Assembly: GCA_963716085.1 (NCBI GenBank)
Contig: OY970288.1
Location: 5,704,001-5,768,000 of the forward strand
Direction: 5' to 3'
Source of the DNA: Persicitalea sp963716085
GTDB taxonomy: Bacteria > Bacteroidota > Bacteroidia > Cytophagales > Spirosomataceae
DNA length: 64,000 nucleotides
Under the pieces are notes generated by a model. The model was given only the letters and a program-made list of their open reading frames with translations. It was not told where the DNA came from and ran no database searches. This document shows positions 17,471 through 26,405 of this stretch, piece by piece; positions within the stretch are counted from its first letter, which is position 1, and each line of letters starts with the position of its first letter. Position numbers and translations under genes: made by a program.

Positions 17471-18598
17471 CTAAAAGGCATCGAATATCCGGAAATAGAA
17501 ACCCGTTGTGCGGTCGGTGGTAACGGCGTAGTCCAGCCGCATGTAGAGGTTCATTTGGCGGTTGATCAAAACCCGCAGCCCGGCTCCGCCGCTGTAACGC
17601 GTAGTATTGAAGGAAAAATTCCGGATCTCAGGTGCCACGCCGCCCGCGCCGACAAAGGCCGCCGCTACCAGAAACCGCCCGAGATTGCGGCGGTACTCCG
17701 CCTGCGCTGACCACAGTTGCCGATCCCGGAAACGCCCCGACGTGTAGCCTCGCATAATAGTGAAACCGCCCAGTCGCGGCATATCGTGAAAAGGAACGCT
17801 GCCTTGGGTAAACTGTCCGATTCCATGCACGGCAATGAGGTTTTTATTATCCAGCGGGAAGTACTTCCTGACATCCAGAAATTGCTCTTTGTAGTCGAAC
17901 GTACTGCCTAGTCCGGCGAAGTGCTGTCGGTAGTAGGCATTGGCGTACCAGCCCTGCCTGGGGCTGAAGGCATCGTCGCGGGAGTCCCAAAGCACGCTCG
18001 GCCCGATGCCCACGATGCGGTTGGCCTCACTACCCAGGAAGGGGTCGATTTCGTCGACGCGTTCCGTGTCGTCAAATTTTACATTCCGCACGTCGCTGAA
18101 ATAGGAAGTAATTCCTAAGAACAACTTCTCCCTCGTTCTTCGGTAAAAATCGCCCTGAAAATATGTGCGATTGTAGCTGGCGTTGAGATAGTCGTCCTCG
18201 GGCAATGTTTGGTTGCCCACACCCCAGAAATTCTCCGAAAAAATCACGTAGCCAGCCTTTCCGCGTAGGAAGTACTTCTCATCTTTGGTAAATGTCAGCC
18301 AGGCGGGTTCGACAACCAACTGGCGGCGCGTGCTATATAGGGCCTGAATCCAGACGTAGGAATTTCGGGTGGTCGGGAGCGTATCAGCATTGAAAAAATA
18401 ATCGACCGAAATACCCCCCTGAAAGCCCGTTTCGGGACTTGTGCGAAAAACGGGTATGGGTAGAACGTGCAGAGGGCGGTTGACCAGGGAATCGGGGTTG
18501 AGCTTTTGCCAAAACGTAGATTTAGCCTCTTGCCCGTGAGCGGGTACCCCCGCCAGCAGGATTCCTAAACCTACGAGATGACGAAATCCTTTTCTCAA
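17471..18598 (-). CDS. Omp85-family outer membrane beta-barrel (bacterial surface antigen domain)
   Basis: The 375-residue protein has a signal peptide ending in PAHGQ. The whole mature part is a barrel of alternating aromatic strands finishing in FYFRIFDAF, a C-terminal Phe as outer membrane proteins require. The stretch PRLGGFTIMRGYTSGRFRD matches the loop 6 region of the surface antigen/Omp85 barrel (the VRGY/F motif position). There is no room for POTRA domains, so it is a barrel-only member such as those in lipid or patatin-linked systems. Its start overlaps the stop of the upstream lipoprotein gene by ATGA, so the two are translationally coupled. Confidence 0.82.
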   Translation of the reverse strand: MRKGFRHLVGLGILLAGVPAHGQEAKSTFWQKLNPDSLVNRPLHVLPIPVFRTSPETGFQGGISVDYFFNADTLPTTRNSYVWIQALYSTRRQLVVEPAWLTFTKDEKYFLRGKAGYVIFSENFWGVGNQTLPEDDYLNASYNRTYFQGDFYRRTREKLFLGITSYFSDVRNVKFDDTERVDEIDPFLGSEANRIVGIGPSVLWDSRDDAFSPRQGWYANAYYRQHFAGLGSTFDYKEQFLDVRKYFPLDNKNLIAVHGIGQFTQGSVPFHDMPRLGGFTIMRGYTSGRFRDRQLWSAQAEYRRNLGRFLVAAAFVGAGGVAPEIRNFSFNTTRYSGGAGLRVLINRQMNLYMRLDYAVTTDRTTGFYFRIFDAF

Positions 18599-19350
18599 TT
18601 TTTGCTCGTTTCAAAATTCTTGTTTTCAATCCGCGAAAATTCCGTCAGTCGGCCTTCCTCGTACAGTTTGTCCAGCGAAAGCAGGTTCTCGTCCGTCACA
18701 GCCAGAGTAGAGTCGCTGGGGGCGAGATTAATGTAGTCCTGCATCAGAATACCACCGATCCGTCGCTGGTTATACGCCTCGCGGAAGCGCATCCCGGTTT
18801 CGTCGGTATAATAAAGGTAAGAGAGGTAGTCCATCGCGCCATTTTCTTTGGCAAAGTAATAGACGAACACATCGGTATGGTCTTTTCCGCCGCCTTCCTC
18901 GGCAAACGAGACTTTGATTTTATCGTAAGCTTTGCCCTTGATGGTTACTTCGCCGATGTACTCTTTTTTCACCGCCCCATCCCGCAACAGCGCGGGAAGG
19001 AGCGCGAAATAGGCCACTGAATTGACAGAGTTCTTGTACTTGTCCATCGTCGTGTCGGGTAGGCTTTGTCTTCGGCCGTCGATGGTGCGGTAGGCTTCGG
19101 CGTTGGTCAGGATGTCGCGGATTTCGGCCCCGGTCGAGTCGGTTTGGATGCGCTCGTAATGAAAATCGCCGCCGTTTTTCTGCACGATGTAGTGCTTGTC
19201 GCGGAAGTCGAATTCGAGATCGACGTTATCGTAAGCCGCGCCGCCGTGGTAAGCGATGGCCTTTTCTGCGATAGTTTTGGCCTGGTCTTCTTCTTGGCAA
19301 GAAACAACGGCGACAGCCACAAAAAGGAGCAAGAGGAGAAAATTGCGCAT
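18595..19350 (-). CDS. DUF6503-like lipoprotein
   Basis: The signal FVAVAVVSCQEED ends in a lipobox Cys. The 251-residue body has the pattern AEKAIAYHGGAAYDNVDLEFDF at the mature N-terminus, then RTIDGRR, KAYDKIKVSF and YYTDETGMRFREAYN. These match a Bacteroidota family of outer-membrane-associated lipoproteins resembling LolA/outer membrane carrier folds. It overlaps the barrel gene by four bases, which suggests a shared role at the outer membrane. The exact function is unknown. Confidence 0.72.
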   Translation of the reverse strand: MRNFLLLLLFVAVAVVSCQEEDQAKTIAEKAIAYHGGAAYDNVDLEFDFRDKHYIVQKNGGDFHYERIQTDSTGAEIRDILTNAEAYRTIDGRRQSLPDTTMDKYKNSVNSVAYFALLPALLRDGAVKKEYIGEVTIKGKAYDKIKVSFAEEGGGKDHTDVFVYYFAKENGAMDYLSYLYYTDETGMRFREAYNQRRIGGILMQDYINLAPSDSTLAVTDENLLSLDKLYEEGRLTEFSRIENKNFETSKN

Positions 19351-19449
19351 ACGGAGGGGTTAATTTTAGGGTAGTTTTTCTTTCGGTAACTAAACTGACA
19401 AACGCTTCGGCAAAGTTCACCCCCTACCTAACGAAACTTCGTCGGTTGG

Positions 19450-20022
19450 CTACACAAAAAACTTCCTTCTGACAATCATCTCCTCCACTGCTTCCGACAC
19501 CAGGTAGCGAATAGAGCGCCCGCTCCGCAGACTCTCCCGAATAAACGTCGCCGAGATGTCCAGTAGCGGTGCGGCTACGAAGGTCACTCGGGAATGCCCG
19601 CCAAAGTCGTGCGCCGCCGCATTGGGGCGCGGATAAACGTACAGTCCGACGTATTCCAGGATTTTCTCGTGATTTTTCCAGTTGGGAAATTGCGCCAGGT
19701 TATCTTCTCCCATAATAAGCCGAAACTCGTGCTGCGGGTACTTTTCAAGCAGCCGAATGAGTGTGTCGATGGTGTAACTGGGCTTGGTGAGGTGAAACTC
19801 GAAATCGGTGACTTTCAGGCGGGCATTGTCGGCGATGGCGCGTTCCACCATATCGAGGCGGTCGAATTCGTGCAGCAGGCTTTTGTTTTTCTTGAATGGA
19901 TTTTGGGGACTCACCACGAACCAGACTTGTTCCAAATCCGTGGCGGTGGCCATCGTGTTGGCAATAATGAGGTGGCCAACGTGGATGGGGTTGAAGGAAC
20001 CGAAAAACAGGCCGATTTTCAT
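19450..20022 (-). CDS. nadD: Nicotinate-nucleotide adenylyltransferase
   Basis: NadD joins nicotinate mononucleotide to AMP in NAD synthesis. The N-terminal nucleotidyltransferase motif GLFFGSFNPIHVGHL is intact, as is the C-terminal ISATFIRESLRSGRSIRYLV (the ISSTxxR signature in variant form). At 190 residues it is full length. Its ATG overlaps the stop of gmk (ATGA at 20019-20022), an arrangement common in Bacteroidota where gmk and nadD are paired. Confidence 0.95.
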   Translation of the reverse strand: MKIGLFFGSFNPIHVGHLIIANTMATATDLEQVWFVVSPQNPFKKNKSLLHEFDRLDMVERAIADNARLKVTDFEFHLTKPSYTIDTLIRLLEKYPQHEFRLIMGEDNLAQFPNWKNHEKILEYVGLYVYPRPNAAAHDFGGHSRVTFVAAPLLDISATFIRESLRSGRSIRYLVSEAVEEMIVRRKFFV

Positions 20023-20585
20023 TCTGTGAAATCTTCTACCAACTTCTCGGCCTTGCGCAGAGTAGCCTCCAGGTCGTCGTTGACCAATACCTCATCGAAT
20101 TCCTTTTCAAAACTTGACTCGTACCGCACTTTTGCCATGCGTACAGCCATCGTCGCGTCGGTTTCGGTCCCCCGGTAGTTGAGGCGGCGTTTAATTTCTT
20201 CTTCGGACGACACTTTCACAAATACCGCCATGGCGCGGTCGCCGTAGGCTTCTTTGAGTTTTAATCCGCCCTTTACGTCCACGTCAAAAAGAACGTGTTT
20301 ACCCTCAGCCCACAGGCGTTCGATTTCGGCCTTCAGCGTTCCGTAATAATTCCCGGCGTACACTTCTTCCCACTCGGCGAAGCCTTTGGCGGCGATTTTC
20401 TCGCGAAATTCTGTCACCGACAAAAAATAGTAGTCGCGGCCATCCAACTCGTAATCGCGGCGGGAGCGGGTACAGGCGGAGACAGAAAAAGCAAGTCGTT
20501 GGGGATAAGTGTCGAGAAGGTGCCGGACGATGGTCGTTTTGCCAGAGCCGGAGGGAGCGGAAAAAATGAGGAGTTTTCCTTCCAC
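20019..20585 (-). CDS. gmk: Guanylate kinase
   Basis: This enzyme phosphorylates GMP to GDP. The P-loop SAPSGSGKTTIVRHLL lies at the N-terminus, followed by the GMP-binding RSRRDYELDGRDYYF and HVLFDVDVKGGLKLK. It has the typical bacterial length of 188 residues. It lies in a minus-strand run with the anti-sigma factor 7 bases upstream and nadD overlapping downstream. Confidence 0.96.
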   Translation of the reverse strand: MEGKLLIFSAPSGSGKTTIVRHLLDTYPQRLAFSVSACTRSRRDYELDGRDYYFLSVTEFREKIAAKGFAEWEEVYAGNYYGTLKAEIERLWAEGKHVLFDVDVKGGLKLKEAYGDRAMAVFVKVSSEEEIKRRLNYRGTETDATMAVRMAKVRYESSFEKEFDEVLVNDDLEATLRKAEKLVEDFTE

Positions 20586-20591
20586 CTTTTA

Positions 20592-20873
20592 TCAGTAGGT
20601 AAGTTGGGCTTTGATAGCGGCAACCAATTTTTCGGGGCAGGGGCGGCGCGCTACTTTATTTTGGAGAGAATCTTTGATGCACTTTTCGAGGTGGTAGGTC
20701 TTGATGCAAGGCATACACTTGTCCATGTTCAGGCGAAAGTGCTCTTTGTCGTCGGCGTTGGCCTCACCGTCCAGAATCATCTGGATCATTTTCATACACT
20801 CGGCATGGTTTTCGCACTCTTGCTTGATGGGCTGGGCTACCTTAGCCTCGTCTGTTTTAGATGATGCATTCAT
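20592..20873 (-). CDS. Zinc-finger-type anti-sigma factor (RsrA-like)
   Basis: A short cysteine-rich protein encoded directly after an ECF sigma factor. It contains ENHAECMKMIQ, then KEHFRLNMDKCMPC and YHLEKCIKD. The CxxC resembles the ZAS anti-sigma domain, but the residue three before the first Cys of CMPC is Asn where His is usual; the nearby EHF could supply a ligand. I chose the ATG at 20873 (MNASSKTDE), which leaves 93 residues; an earlier ATG at 20900 would add nine. The pairing suggests it holds the upstream sigma factor inactive until a thiol or other stress signal. Confidence 0.75.
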   Translation of the reverse strand: MNASSKTDEAKVAQPIKQECENHAECMKMIQMILDGEANADDKEHFRLNMDKCMPCIKTYHLEKCIKDSLQNKVARRPCPEKLVAAIKAQLTY

Positions 20874-20956
20874 CGCGGAATCGGGTAATCGTAAAACCAT
20901 TAGTAGTGATACAGTTGCCCCTATAACCGAAAGCCCCGCAAAAAAAGTTTCAGCTT

Positions 20957-21559
20957 CTACGCATCGTAACCCATCGAATCGGCGTAGTCGCGCAGTTTTT
21001 CCTTCAAAAGATTTCGGGCGCGGTGCAGCCGCGAGCGCACGGTACCGATGGGAATATCCAAAATCTTGGCCATTTCCTCGTAAGTAAAGCCTTCGATATC
21101 ACAAAGAATGATAACGGTGCGGAAGTCGACGGGCAGCGAATTGAGCGCGTTGGCCACTTCGTCGCCGATCATGTCCTGCACCGAGTCGGTGCGCAAATCT
21201 ACCGTGTGGGAGCTGTCCGCATCCTCTGAATTATAAGTTGTTTCAACCTCCTGATAATCGACCTTGGCGGGCTGTTTGCTTTTCTTGCGGTAGTCGTTGA
21301 TGAAGCTGTTTTTCAGAATCCTGAACAGCCACGCCTTGGCGTTGGTACCCTGCTCGAAAGAGGTAATAAACCGAAAAGCTTTCAGATAAGTATCCTGCAC
21401 CAGATCATTGGCGTCGTCCTCGTCGGTGGTGAGCCGGTAGGCGAAATTATACATCGAGTCGATATGCGGCATGAATTCACGATTGAAGACGTCGTGCTTC
21501 TGCTGATCCGTGTAAACCTTTTTTTTCTTGGGTACTTCCTTCTTAGGTGCTTCTGACAT
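20957..21559 (-). CDS. ECF-family RNA polymerase sigma factor
   Basis: Region 2 is clear in YNFAYRLTTDEDDANDLVQDTYLKAF with the following KAWLFRILKNSFINDYR. Region 4 is in VANALNSLPVDFRTVIILCDIEGFTYEEMAKIL and IPIGTVRSRLHRARNLL, a helix-turn-helix for -35 recognition. The ATG at 21559 (MSEAPKK) is preferred to one eight codons upstream. It is followed by its likely anti-sigma factor, then gmk and nadD. A perfect 15-base palindrome lies about 60 bases upstream at 21618-21632. Confidence 0.92.
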   Translation of the reverse strand: MSEAPKKEVPKKKKVYTDQQKHDVFNREFMPHIDSMYNFAYRLTTDEDDANDLVQDTYLKAFRFITSFEQGTNAKAWLFRILKNSFINDYRKKSKQPAKVDYQEVETTYNSEDADSSHTVDLRTDSVQDMIGDEVANALNSLPVDFRTVIILCDIEGFTYEEMAKILDIPIGTVRSRLHRARNLLKEKLRDYADSMGYDA

Positions 21560-21617
21560 GATGGCTGGCATAGAATTCCACAATTTACAAATTTTAGAAA
21601 CAGAGCCAAACGTTGCC

Positions 21618-21632
21618 CGTCACTTAGTGACG
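21618..21632. promoter_or_regulatory. Perfect 15-base palindrome upstream of the ECF sigma gene
   Basis: CGTCACT-T-AGTGACG reads the same on both strands around a central base. It lies 58 bases upstream of the sigma ATG on its 5' side and about 180 bases from the end of mreD. It could be an operator or a remnant of a dispersed repeat; only one copy was noticed. The other roughly 180 bases of this gap show no gene that I trust. Confidence 0.35.
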
Positions 21633-21813
21633 AGTGGTGCCTGGAATCGATCAGTAGCGGTTTATCATGGCGCAGGGTGGAGGGGTGACTAGAGCTACCA
21701 ACCCGGAAATTGAAGAATGGTTTTCTGATAAAGGGCAGACTGGATTTACAAACTATCTCAAAATTCGCGCCAGCCTGAGAAAATACAGCCAAAATGTCAG
21801 CGGAGCCGCACCG

Positions 21814-22320
21814 TCAACGCCTCGAGAAGAGCTGAATAATGACGAGCAACAGCGTGGTAAAAGCCACACTCGCTGCGATTCGTAGCAGCGTGTAGCCGAT
21901 CATTCCGAAATGGCTCATTTCGATAAAAAACAGCGCAGCGTGATGGATCAGCACCAGCGGTAGCAGGTAAGTCAGGAAGGTACCGAGCCCCAATTCGCTG
22001 AGTGTAAGCTCCACGCGGTCAGTTGCGCCTTTGGATTCTAACTGAATATCGACCCAAAAGGGTTTCAGATAAGCGATGAGCAACGTAGCTGCCGCGTGCA
22101 AGCCCAGTGTATTGTAGAAAACATCTACCACCAAACCGGTCAGGAACCCCAAAATGAGCAAAAATGTGCGGTTCACCTCAGTTGGGAGCATGAGGATTGC
22201 CCCAACATACACGAAGCAAAAGGCGTAGTCGAACAGCACAATGTTGCGCGTAATCAGGATTTGCAGCAATGTGTAGAATGCAAACCACAAAGAATAGCGT
22301 ATGATTTCACCCAGGCTCAT
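21814..22320 (-). CDS. mreD: Rod shape-determining protein MreD
   Basis: This 168-residue, very hydrophobic protein has five to six membrane segments (LWFAFYTLLQILITRNIVLF, AFCFVYVGAILMLP, TFLLILGFLTGLVVDVFYNTLGLHAAATLLIAYL and others), as expected of MreD. It links MreC to the cytoplasmic MreB filament and the elongation peptidoglycan synthases. Its start overlaps the stop of mreC by ATGA. The usual mrdA and rodA genes do not follow; the next genes are the sigma/anti-sigma pair. Confidence 0.9.
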   Translation of the reverse strand: MSLGEIIRYSLWFAFYTLLQILITRNIVLFDYAFCFVYVGAILMLPTEVNRTFLLILGFLTGLVVDVFYNTLGLHAAATLLIAYLKPFWVDIQLESKGATDRVELTLSELGLGTFLTYLLPLVLIHHAALFFIEMSHFGMIGYTLLRIAASVAFTTLLLVIIQLFSRR

Positions 22321-23159
22321 CGGCGTTCTTCGTCTAGGGGTTGTTGGAGCGCATCCTGTTCAGGTTGCAGACGATTCAGCACTACGTAGACATACGACAG
22401 GTTGCTGAAATCCGTCGCTACGTCGAGGTCGATGTCGTAGAAAGTCTGGTCGGGCCGGTTCCTGACACTCCTGACCCGACCGACCATGATGCCGGGCGGA
22501 AATACGGAGTTGAAATTGGAGGTTACCGCCGAGTCCCCTTTCACGACCTTCTTGTAACGCGACACGTCCATCATCGAAACGATCGTCGGGTCTTTGCTTT
22601 GCCAGCGCACGGGACCGATCTCATCGCTGCGCACCAGCCGCGACGACACCATAAACTGCGAGTGCAGGATGGAGGTGACCACCGAGTAATGTTCCGAGCA
22701 GGAACGTATTTTTCCCACCACGCCTGTGGCCGAAATCACACCCATGCCGGGCGCGACGCCGTCCAACGTACCCTTGTCGATGGTAATGTAGTTGTTGGCC
22801 CGGCTGGTTTCGACCATGATCGCTTTGCCGACTACGAACTCAAAACGGTTGGCAAACAGGGAATCGGGATGGTAGTCGCCGGGTGCACCCACCGGGCTTT
22901 GTTCCTGCATTCGCGCCACCAGCTCGTTGAGCTTGACGTTCTCCCGGGCCAGATTTTCGTTGATGTCGCGCAGATTGGTGTATTCCCGAATGGAGCTGGA
23001 AACCGTGAGCAGTTTGGCGACGTAGAAATTCGAGGTGTTGAAGTACGTGGCCCCCCAATAGGAGTTGCTCTGCACGAGCAGCCAAAAACTGAGTACTTCC
23101 AGCAGGACGAAAAAGATAAAGTTGCGGTTCCGGGAGAAGAACTCGACGAGTTGCAGCAT
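22317..23159 (-). CDS. mreC: Rod shape-determining protein MreC
   Basis: The protein has an N-terminal membrane anchor (FIFFVLLEVLSFWLLVQS), then a coiled-coil stretch (RDINENLARENVKLNELVARMQEQ), then the two beta-barrel periplasmic domains with NYITIDKGTLDGVAPGMGVISATGVVGKI. At 280 residues it is a normal length. MreC organises the elongation complex in the periplasm. It lies 45 bases downstream of mreB in the same transcription unit. Confidence 0.94.
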   Translation of the reverse strand: MLQLVEFFSRNRNFIFFVLLEVLSFWLLVQSNSYWGATYFNTSNFYVAKLLTVSSSIREYTNLRDINENLARENVKLNELVARMQEQSPVGAPGDYHPDSLFANRFEFVVGKAIMVETSRANNYITIDKGTLDGVAPGMGVISATGVVGKIRSCSEHYSVVTSILHSQFMVSSRLVRSDEIGPVRWQSKDPTIVSMMDVSRYKKVVKGDSAVTSNFNSVFPPGIMVGRVRSVRNRPDQTFYDIDLDVATDFSNLSYVYVVLNRLQPEQDALQQPLDEERR

Positions 23160-23204
23160 AAGCCGGGGAAAAGCTTGGCGGCCAAAAGATTAAGGTACTG
23201 GCTA

Positions 23205-24230
23205 CTAGGTAATCAGTACGGGCTTGTAAAGTTCGAGGTTTTTCAAGACATCCCCCGTGCCGATCACCACGGCCTTTAGCGGCTCGTCGGCCACGTGAAT
23301 GGGTAGCTTGGTCTTGGCGGCCAGGCGTTTGTCCAGCCCGTGCAGCAAGGCCCCGCCGCCCGTCAGGTGAATGCCATTGCGGTAAATGTCGGCCGAAAGC
23401 TCGGGGGGCGAAATTTCCAGCGCCTTCATCACGGCTTCCTCAATCTTGGAAATGGACTTATCGAGGGCGTAGGCGATTTCGCTGTACGTCACCTTTATTT
23501 CTTTGGGAATCCCCGTCATCAGGTCGCGACCCCGGATTTGGTAATCCTCGGGCGGCGCGTCCAGTTCCGGCATGGCCGAGCCAATGGCGATTTTAATCAT
23601 CTCGGCGGAACGTTCGCCGATCAGCAAATTGTGCTCGCGGCGCATGTAGTCCACGATGTCGCGGGTAAAAACGTCCCCGGCAATGCGCACCGACTGCTCG
23701 CACACGATGCCCGACAGGGCGATCACGGCAATTTCAGTGGTACCACCGCCGATGTCCACGATCATCACGCCGTTGGGCTGGGTGATGTCGATGCCGATGC
23801 CGATGGCGGCGGCAATGGGCTCGTGTACCATATACACTTCCTTGGCCCCGGCGTGTTCGGCGGAGTCTTTGACCGCGCGTTTCTCCACCTCGGTGATGCC
23901 CGACGGAATGCAAATCACCATGCGGTGCGAAGGGGTGAAGAAGCTGCGGCCCGGATCGATCATTTTGATCATGCCCCGAATCATCATTTCGGCCGCCGTG
24001 AAGTCGGCAATCACGCCATCTTTCAGCGGCCTGATCGTCTTGATGTTCTCATTTGTCTTTTCGTGCATCTGCATGGCCGTATGGCCAATCGCCAGCACCT
24101 TGCCCGTCGCCTTGTCGATCGCGATGATCGAAGGCTCATCCACTACTACTTCATCCTTGCTGATTATCAAAGTATTGGCCGTACCCAAATCTATCGCAAT
24201 ATCACTCGTCAAAAAGTCAAACAATCCCAT
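23205..24230 (-). CDS. mreB: Rod shape-determining actin homologue MreB
   Basis: This is a 341-residue actin-like ATPase with phosphate 1 IDLGTANTLI, phosphate 2 VIVDIGGGTTEIAVI, and adenosine motif LTGGGALLHGLDKRL. It polymerises under the membrane and directs lateral wall growth, so the organism is probably rod-shaped. It is first in the mreBCD unit, with a recognisable promoter at 24270-24299. Confidence 0.97.
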   Translation of the reverse strand: MGLFDFLTSDIAIDLGTANTLIISKDEVVVDEPSIIAIDKATGKVLAIGHTAMQMHEKTNENIKTIRPLKDGVIADFTAAEMMIRGMIKMIDPGRSFFTPSHRMVICIPSGITEVEKRAVKDSAEHAGAKEVYMVHEPIAAAIGIGIDITQPNGVMIVDIGGGTTEIAVIALSGIVCEQSVRIAGDVFTRDIVDYMRREHNLLIGERSAEMIKIAIGSAMPELDAPPEDYQIRGRDLMTGIPKEIKVTYSEIAYALDKSISKIEEAVMKALEISPPELSADIYRNGIHLTGGGALLHGLDKRLAAKTKLPIHVADEPLKAVVIGTGDVLKNLELYKPVLIT

Positions 24231-24269
24231 GTTTTATCCGTAAAAAATCAGCTTTTGGTTAGAAGTCCG

Positions 24270-24299
24270 CAAAATTAGACATTATTAGCCATAAACAAA
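24270..24299 (-). promoter_or_regulatory. Bacteroidota-type promoter for mreBCD
   Basis: Read on the minus strand, TTTG (24299-24296) and TAATTTTG (24277-24270) are separated by 18 bases, matching the phylum consensus of TTTG near -33 and TAnnTTTG near -7. The expected transcript start lies about 30 bases before the mreB ATG. Confidence 0.6.
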
Positions 24300-24402
24300 G
24301 GCATTGGGGCAAATAACCCAAGTGCCTAATTTTCAGAAACTAGGCACTCGTCGAACTCCCTTTCCGTTCGGATTTTTATAAAAACTTTTACCTTTACGGA
24401 CT

Positions 24403-25893
24403 ATGGGAATAAGAGCACTGCTAAGCCGACCACTGGCCAATTACATCGTCAAAAAACAACGCCGCTGGATGGCCAACGGCCCCGCCGTGCAAGCCGCCTG
24501 GCGCGAGCAGTTGGTGAATAAAGCCGCCGATACGCGCTTCGGCAAGGATCATCATTTCTCCGAAATAAAAACCCACGACGAGTTCAAAGACGCCGTCCCC
24601 ATCCGCGACTACGAGGATTTGAAACCCTACGTGGAGCATATCCTGCACGGCGAGCGCGACGTACTTTGGCCGGGACAGCCCGCCTATTTTGCCAAGACTT
24701 CCGGTACCACCTCGGGCGTGAAGTACATCCCCATTACCGCCGAGTCGCTGCCGAACCACATCAACTCTGCCCGCGATGCCTTGCTCAACTACGTCCACGA
24801 GACGGGCAAGGCGGAGTTTCTGGACAAAAAACTAATTTTCCTCTCCGGCAGTCCCGAGCTGGAAAAGAAGGCGGGCATCAACCTCGGGCGGCTGTCGGGC
24901 ATCGTGAATCACCACGTACCGGGCTACCTGCGTACCAACCAACTGCCGAGCTACGAAACCAACTGCATCGAAGACTGGGAAACCAAGTTGGATCGCATCA
25001 TCGACGAAACCATCGACCAGCGGATGTCGCTTATCTCGGGCATTCCACCCTGGGTGCAGATGTACTTCGACCGCATCCGCGCCCGCACGGGCCAGGATAT
25101 CAAAGACGTTTTCCCCGATTTTTCGCTGTTTGTATACGGTGGCGTCAACTTTGAACCCTACCGGGCCAAGCTATACGAAGCCATCGGGAAACGCGTCGAT
25201 TCGGTCGAGACTTATCCGGCTTCGGAAGGGTTTATTGCTTACCAAGACACCCAGACCGAGGAAGGGCTACTCATGCTGCTGGATTCGGGGATTTTCTTCG
25301 AGTTTGTCCCCGCCGAAAGCTTCTTTGACGAAAAACCCAAGCGGCTTTCCATCGCCGAAGTGGAGGTCGGCAAGAATTACGCCGTCATCATCAACAGCAA
25401 CGCCGGCCTGTGGGGCTACTCGCTGGGCGATACCGTGAGGTTCGTGTCCGTTGACCCCTACCGCATTCTGGTCACGGGCCGCATCAAGCACTTCATTTCG
25501 GCCTTCGGCGAGCACGTCATCGGCGAGGAAATCGAGAAGGCCCTGCAATACGCCATGCAGCGGCACCCCGAAGTGGAAGTGACCGAATGTACCGTGGCGC
25601 CGATGGTCGCGCCGCCCGAGGGTGGCCTTCCCTACCATGAGTGGCTGATCGAGTTCGCCACGCCGCCCACCGACGCGGCGGCCTTCGCCAAAGATCTGGA
25701 TAAGCGCCTGACGGAGCTGAACGTGTACTACGACGACCTGATTTCGGGGGCTATTTTGCGGCCTCTGGTCATTACAGCTTTGCCCAAAAACGCTTTCATC
25801 GACTATATGCGCGCGCAGGGCAAGCTGGGTGGACAGAACAAAGTACCCCGGCTGTCGAATGACCGGAAGATTGCGGAGGGGTTGAAAAAATAG
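24403..25893 (+). CDS. GH3-family acyl-acid amido synthetase-like protein
   Basis: This 496-residue protein belongs to the GH3 (auxin-responsive) branch of the adenylate-forming enzymes. The ATP/AMP loop KTSGTTSGVKYIPIT is near residue 98; ETYPASEGFIAYQD and YAVIINSNAGLWGYSLGD are the next core motifs, and the C-terminal lid begins around RIKHFISAFGEH. Plant members conjugate amino acids to jasmonate or auxin; the bacterial substrate is unknown. A -7-like TACCTTTA ends six bases before the ATG, so the message may be leaderless (inference). An inverted repeat follows the stop. Confidence 0.88.
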   Translation: MGIRALLSRPLANYIVKKQRRWMANGPAVQAAWREQLVNKAADTRFGKDHHFSEIKTHDEFKDAVPIRDYEDLKPYVEHILHGERDVLWPGQPAYFAKTSGTTSGVKYIPITAESLPNHINSARDALLNYVHETGKAEFLDKKLIFLSGSPELEKKAGINLGRLSGIVNHHVPGYLRTNQLPSYETNCIEDWETKLDRIIDETIDQRMSLISGIPPWVQMYFDRIRARTGQDIKDVFPDFSLFVYGGVNFEPYRAKLYEAIGKRVDSVETYPASEGFIAYQDTQTEEGLLMLLDSGIFFEFVPAESFFDEKPKRLSIAEVEVGKNYAVIINSNAGLWGYSLGDTVRFVSVDPYRILVTGRIKHFISAFGEHVIGEEIEKALQYAMQRHPEVEVTECTVAPMVAPPEGGLPYHEWLIEFATPPTDAAAFAKDLDKRLTELNVYYDDLISGAILRPLVITALPKNAFIDYMRAQGKLGGQNKVPRLSNDRKIAEGLKK

Positions 25894-25894
25894 T

Positions 25895-25948
25895 TTGGGC
25901 TTTTTCCAACCATTTTGGCAATTCTGCTCTCCTAGTAAAAAAGCCCAA
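25895..25948. terminator. Inverted repeat after the GH3 gene
   Basis: TTGGGCTTTTT at 25895-25905 is complemented by AAAAAGCCCAA at 25938-25948, 11 bases each, with a 32-base loop. It lies directly after the stop and before the lipoprotein genes. The left arm supplies its own T-run, so it might terminate in either direction; the loop is long for a classical terminator. Confidence 0.4.
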
Positions 25949-25958
25949 CAAAATAATT

Positions 25959-26396
25959 ATGAAAAAAGCGACCTACTTACTCTTGCTCTTCGGATTGATA
26001 AACTGCCAACGTGACAAAGACATCATTCCCGAAGCATTACAACCCGAAGCCATCCAAATGCTCGAAGGCCAATGGGAGCAAACCAGCCACCAAACCACGG
26101 TCAATGATAAAAAAGTATGGGTCGCCGATTCGACCAGTGGCAGTCCAGACCTTATCTTTCGCGCCGACGGCGTTCCACTCTACGGGGACGGCGGAGGGAT
26201 GTGCTGTTCACCCAAAAATTATTTATTGAATGGCAAACTCTACGCCATTGCGCCAAAGTCTCCAGTTAAGCTATCATCTACTTGCATAAATGCTCTCTGT
26301 ATGTACTGCGAAACCATCGAGATACATGCCACTGAAAGTACACTCCTTTGGATTTCTTGTGGGTTTTACCAGGCAACGTACCGCAAGCTCCCTTAG
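25959..26396 (+). CDS. Small lipocalin-like lipoprotein, tandem copy 1
   Basis: The 145-residue product has a signal ending LLLFGLINC followed by QRDKD. The mature part begins with LEGQWEQTSHQT, a G-x-W motif like lipocalin-type domains, then DLIFRADGVPLYGDGGG, CCSPKNYLLNGKLY and a C-terminus YRKLP. Copies 2 and 3 downstream share the order signal, GxW, RSDG, conserved Cys pair, NGK and YRRL. Several Cys suggest disulfides. Function unknown; the role may be envelope surface binding. Confidence 0.72.
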   Translation: MKKATYLLLLFGLINCQRDKDIIPEALQPEAIQMLEGQWEQTSHQTTVNDKKVWVADSTSGSPDLIFRADGVPLYGDGGGMCCSPKNYLLNGKLYAIAPKSPVKLSSTCINALCMYCETIEIHATESTLLWISCGFYQATYRKLP

Positions 26397-26405
26397 CGAA
26401 TCCTA

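Noticed and set aside
21667..21885. 72-codon plus-strand frame before mreD
   Set aside because: It runs into the mreD gene antisense and shows no family features; the gap is left as non-coding.
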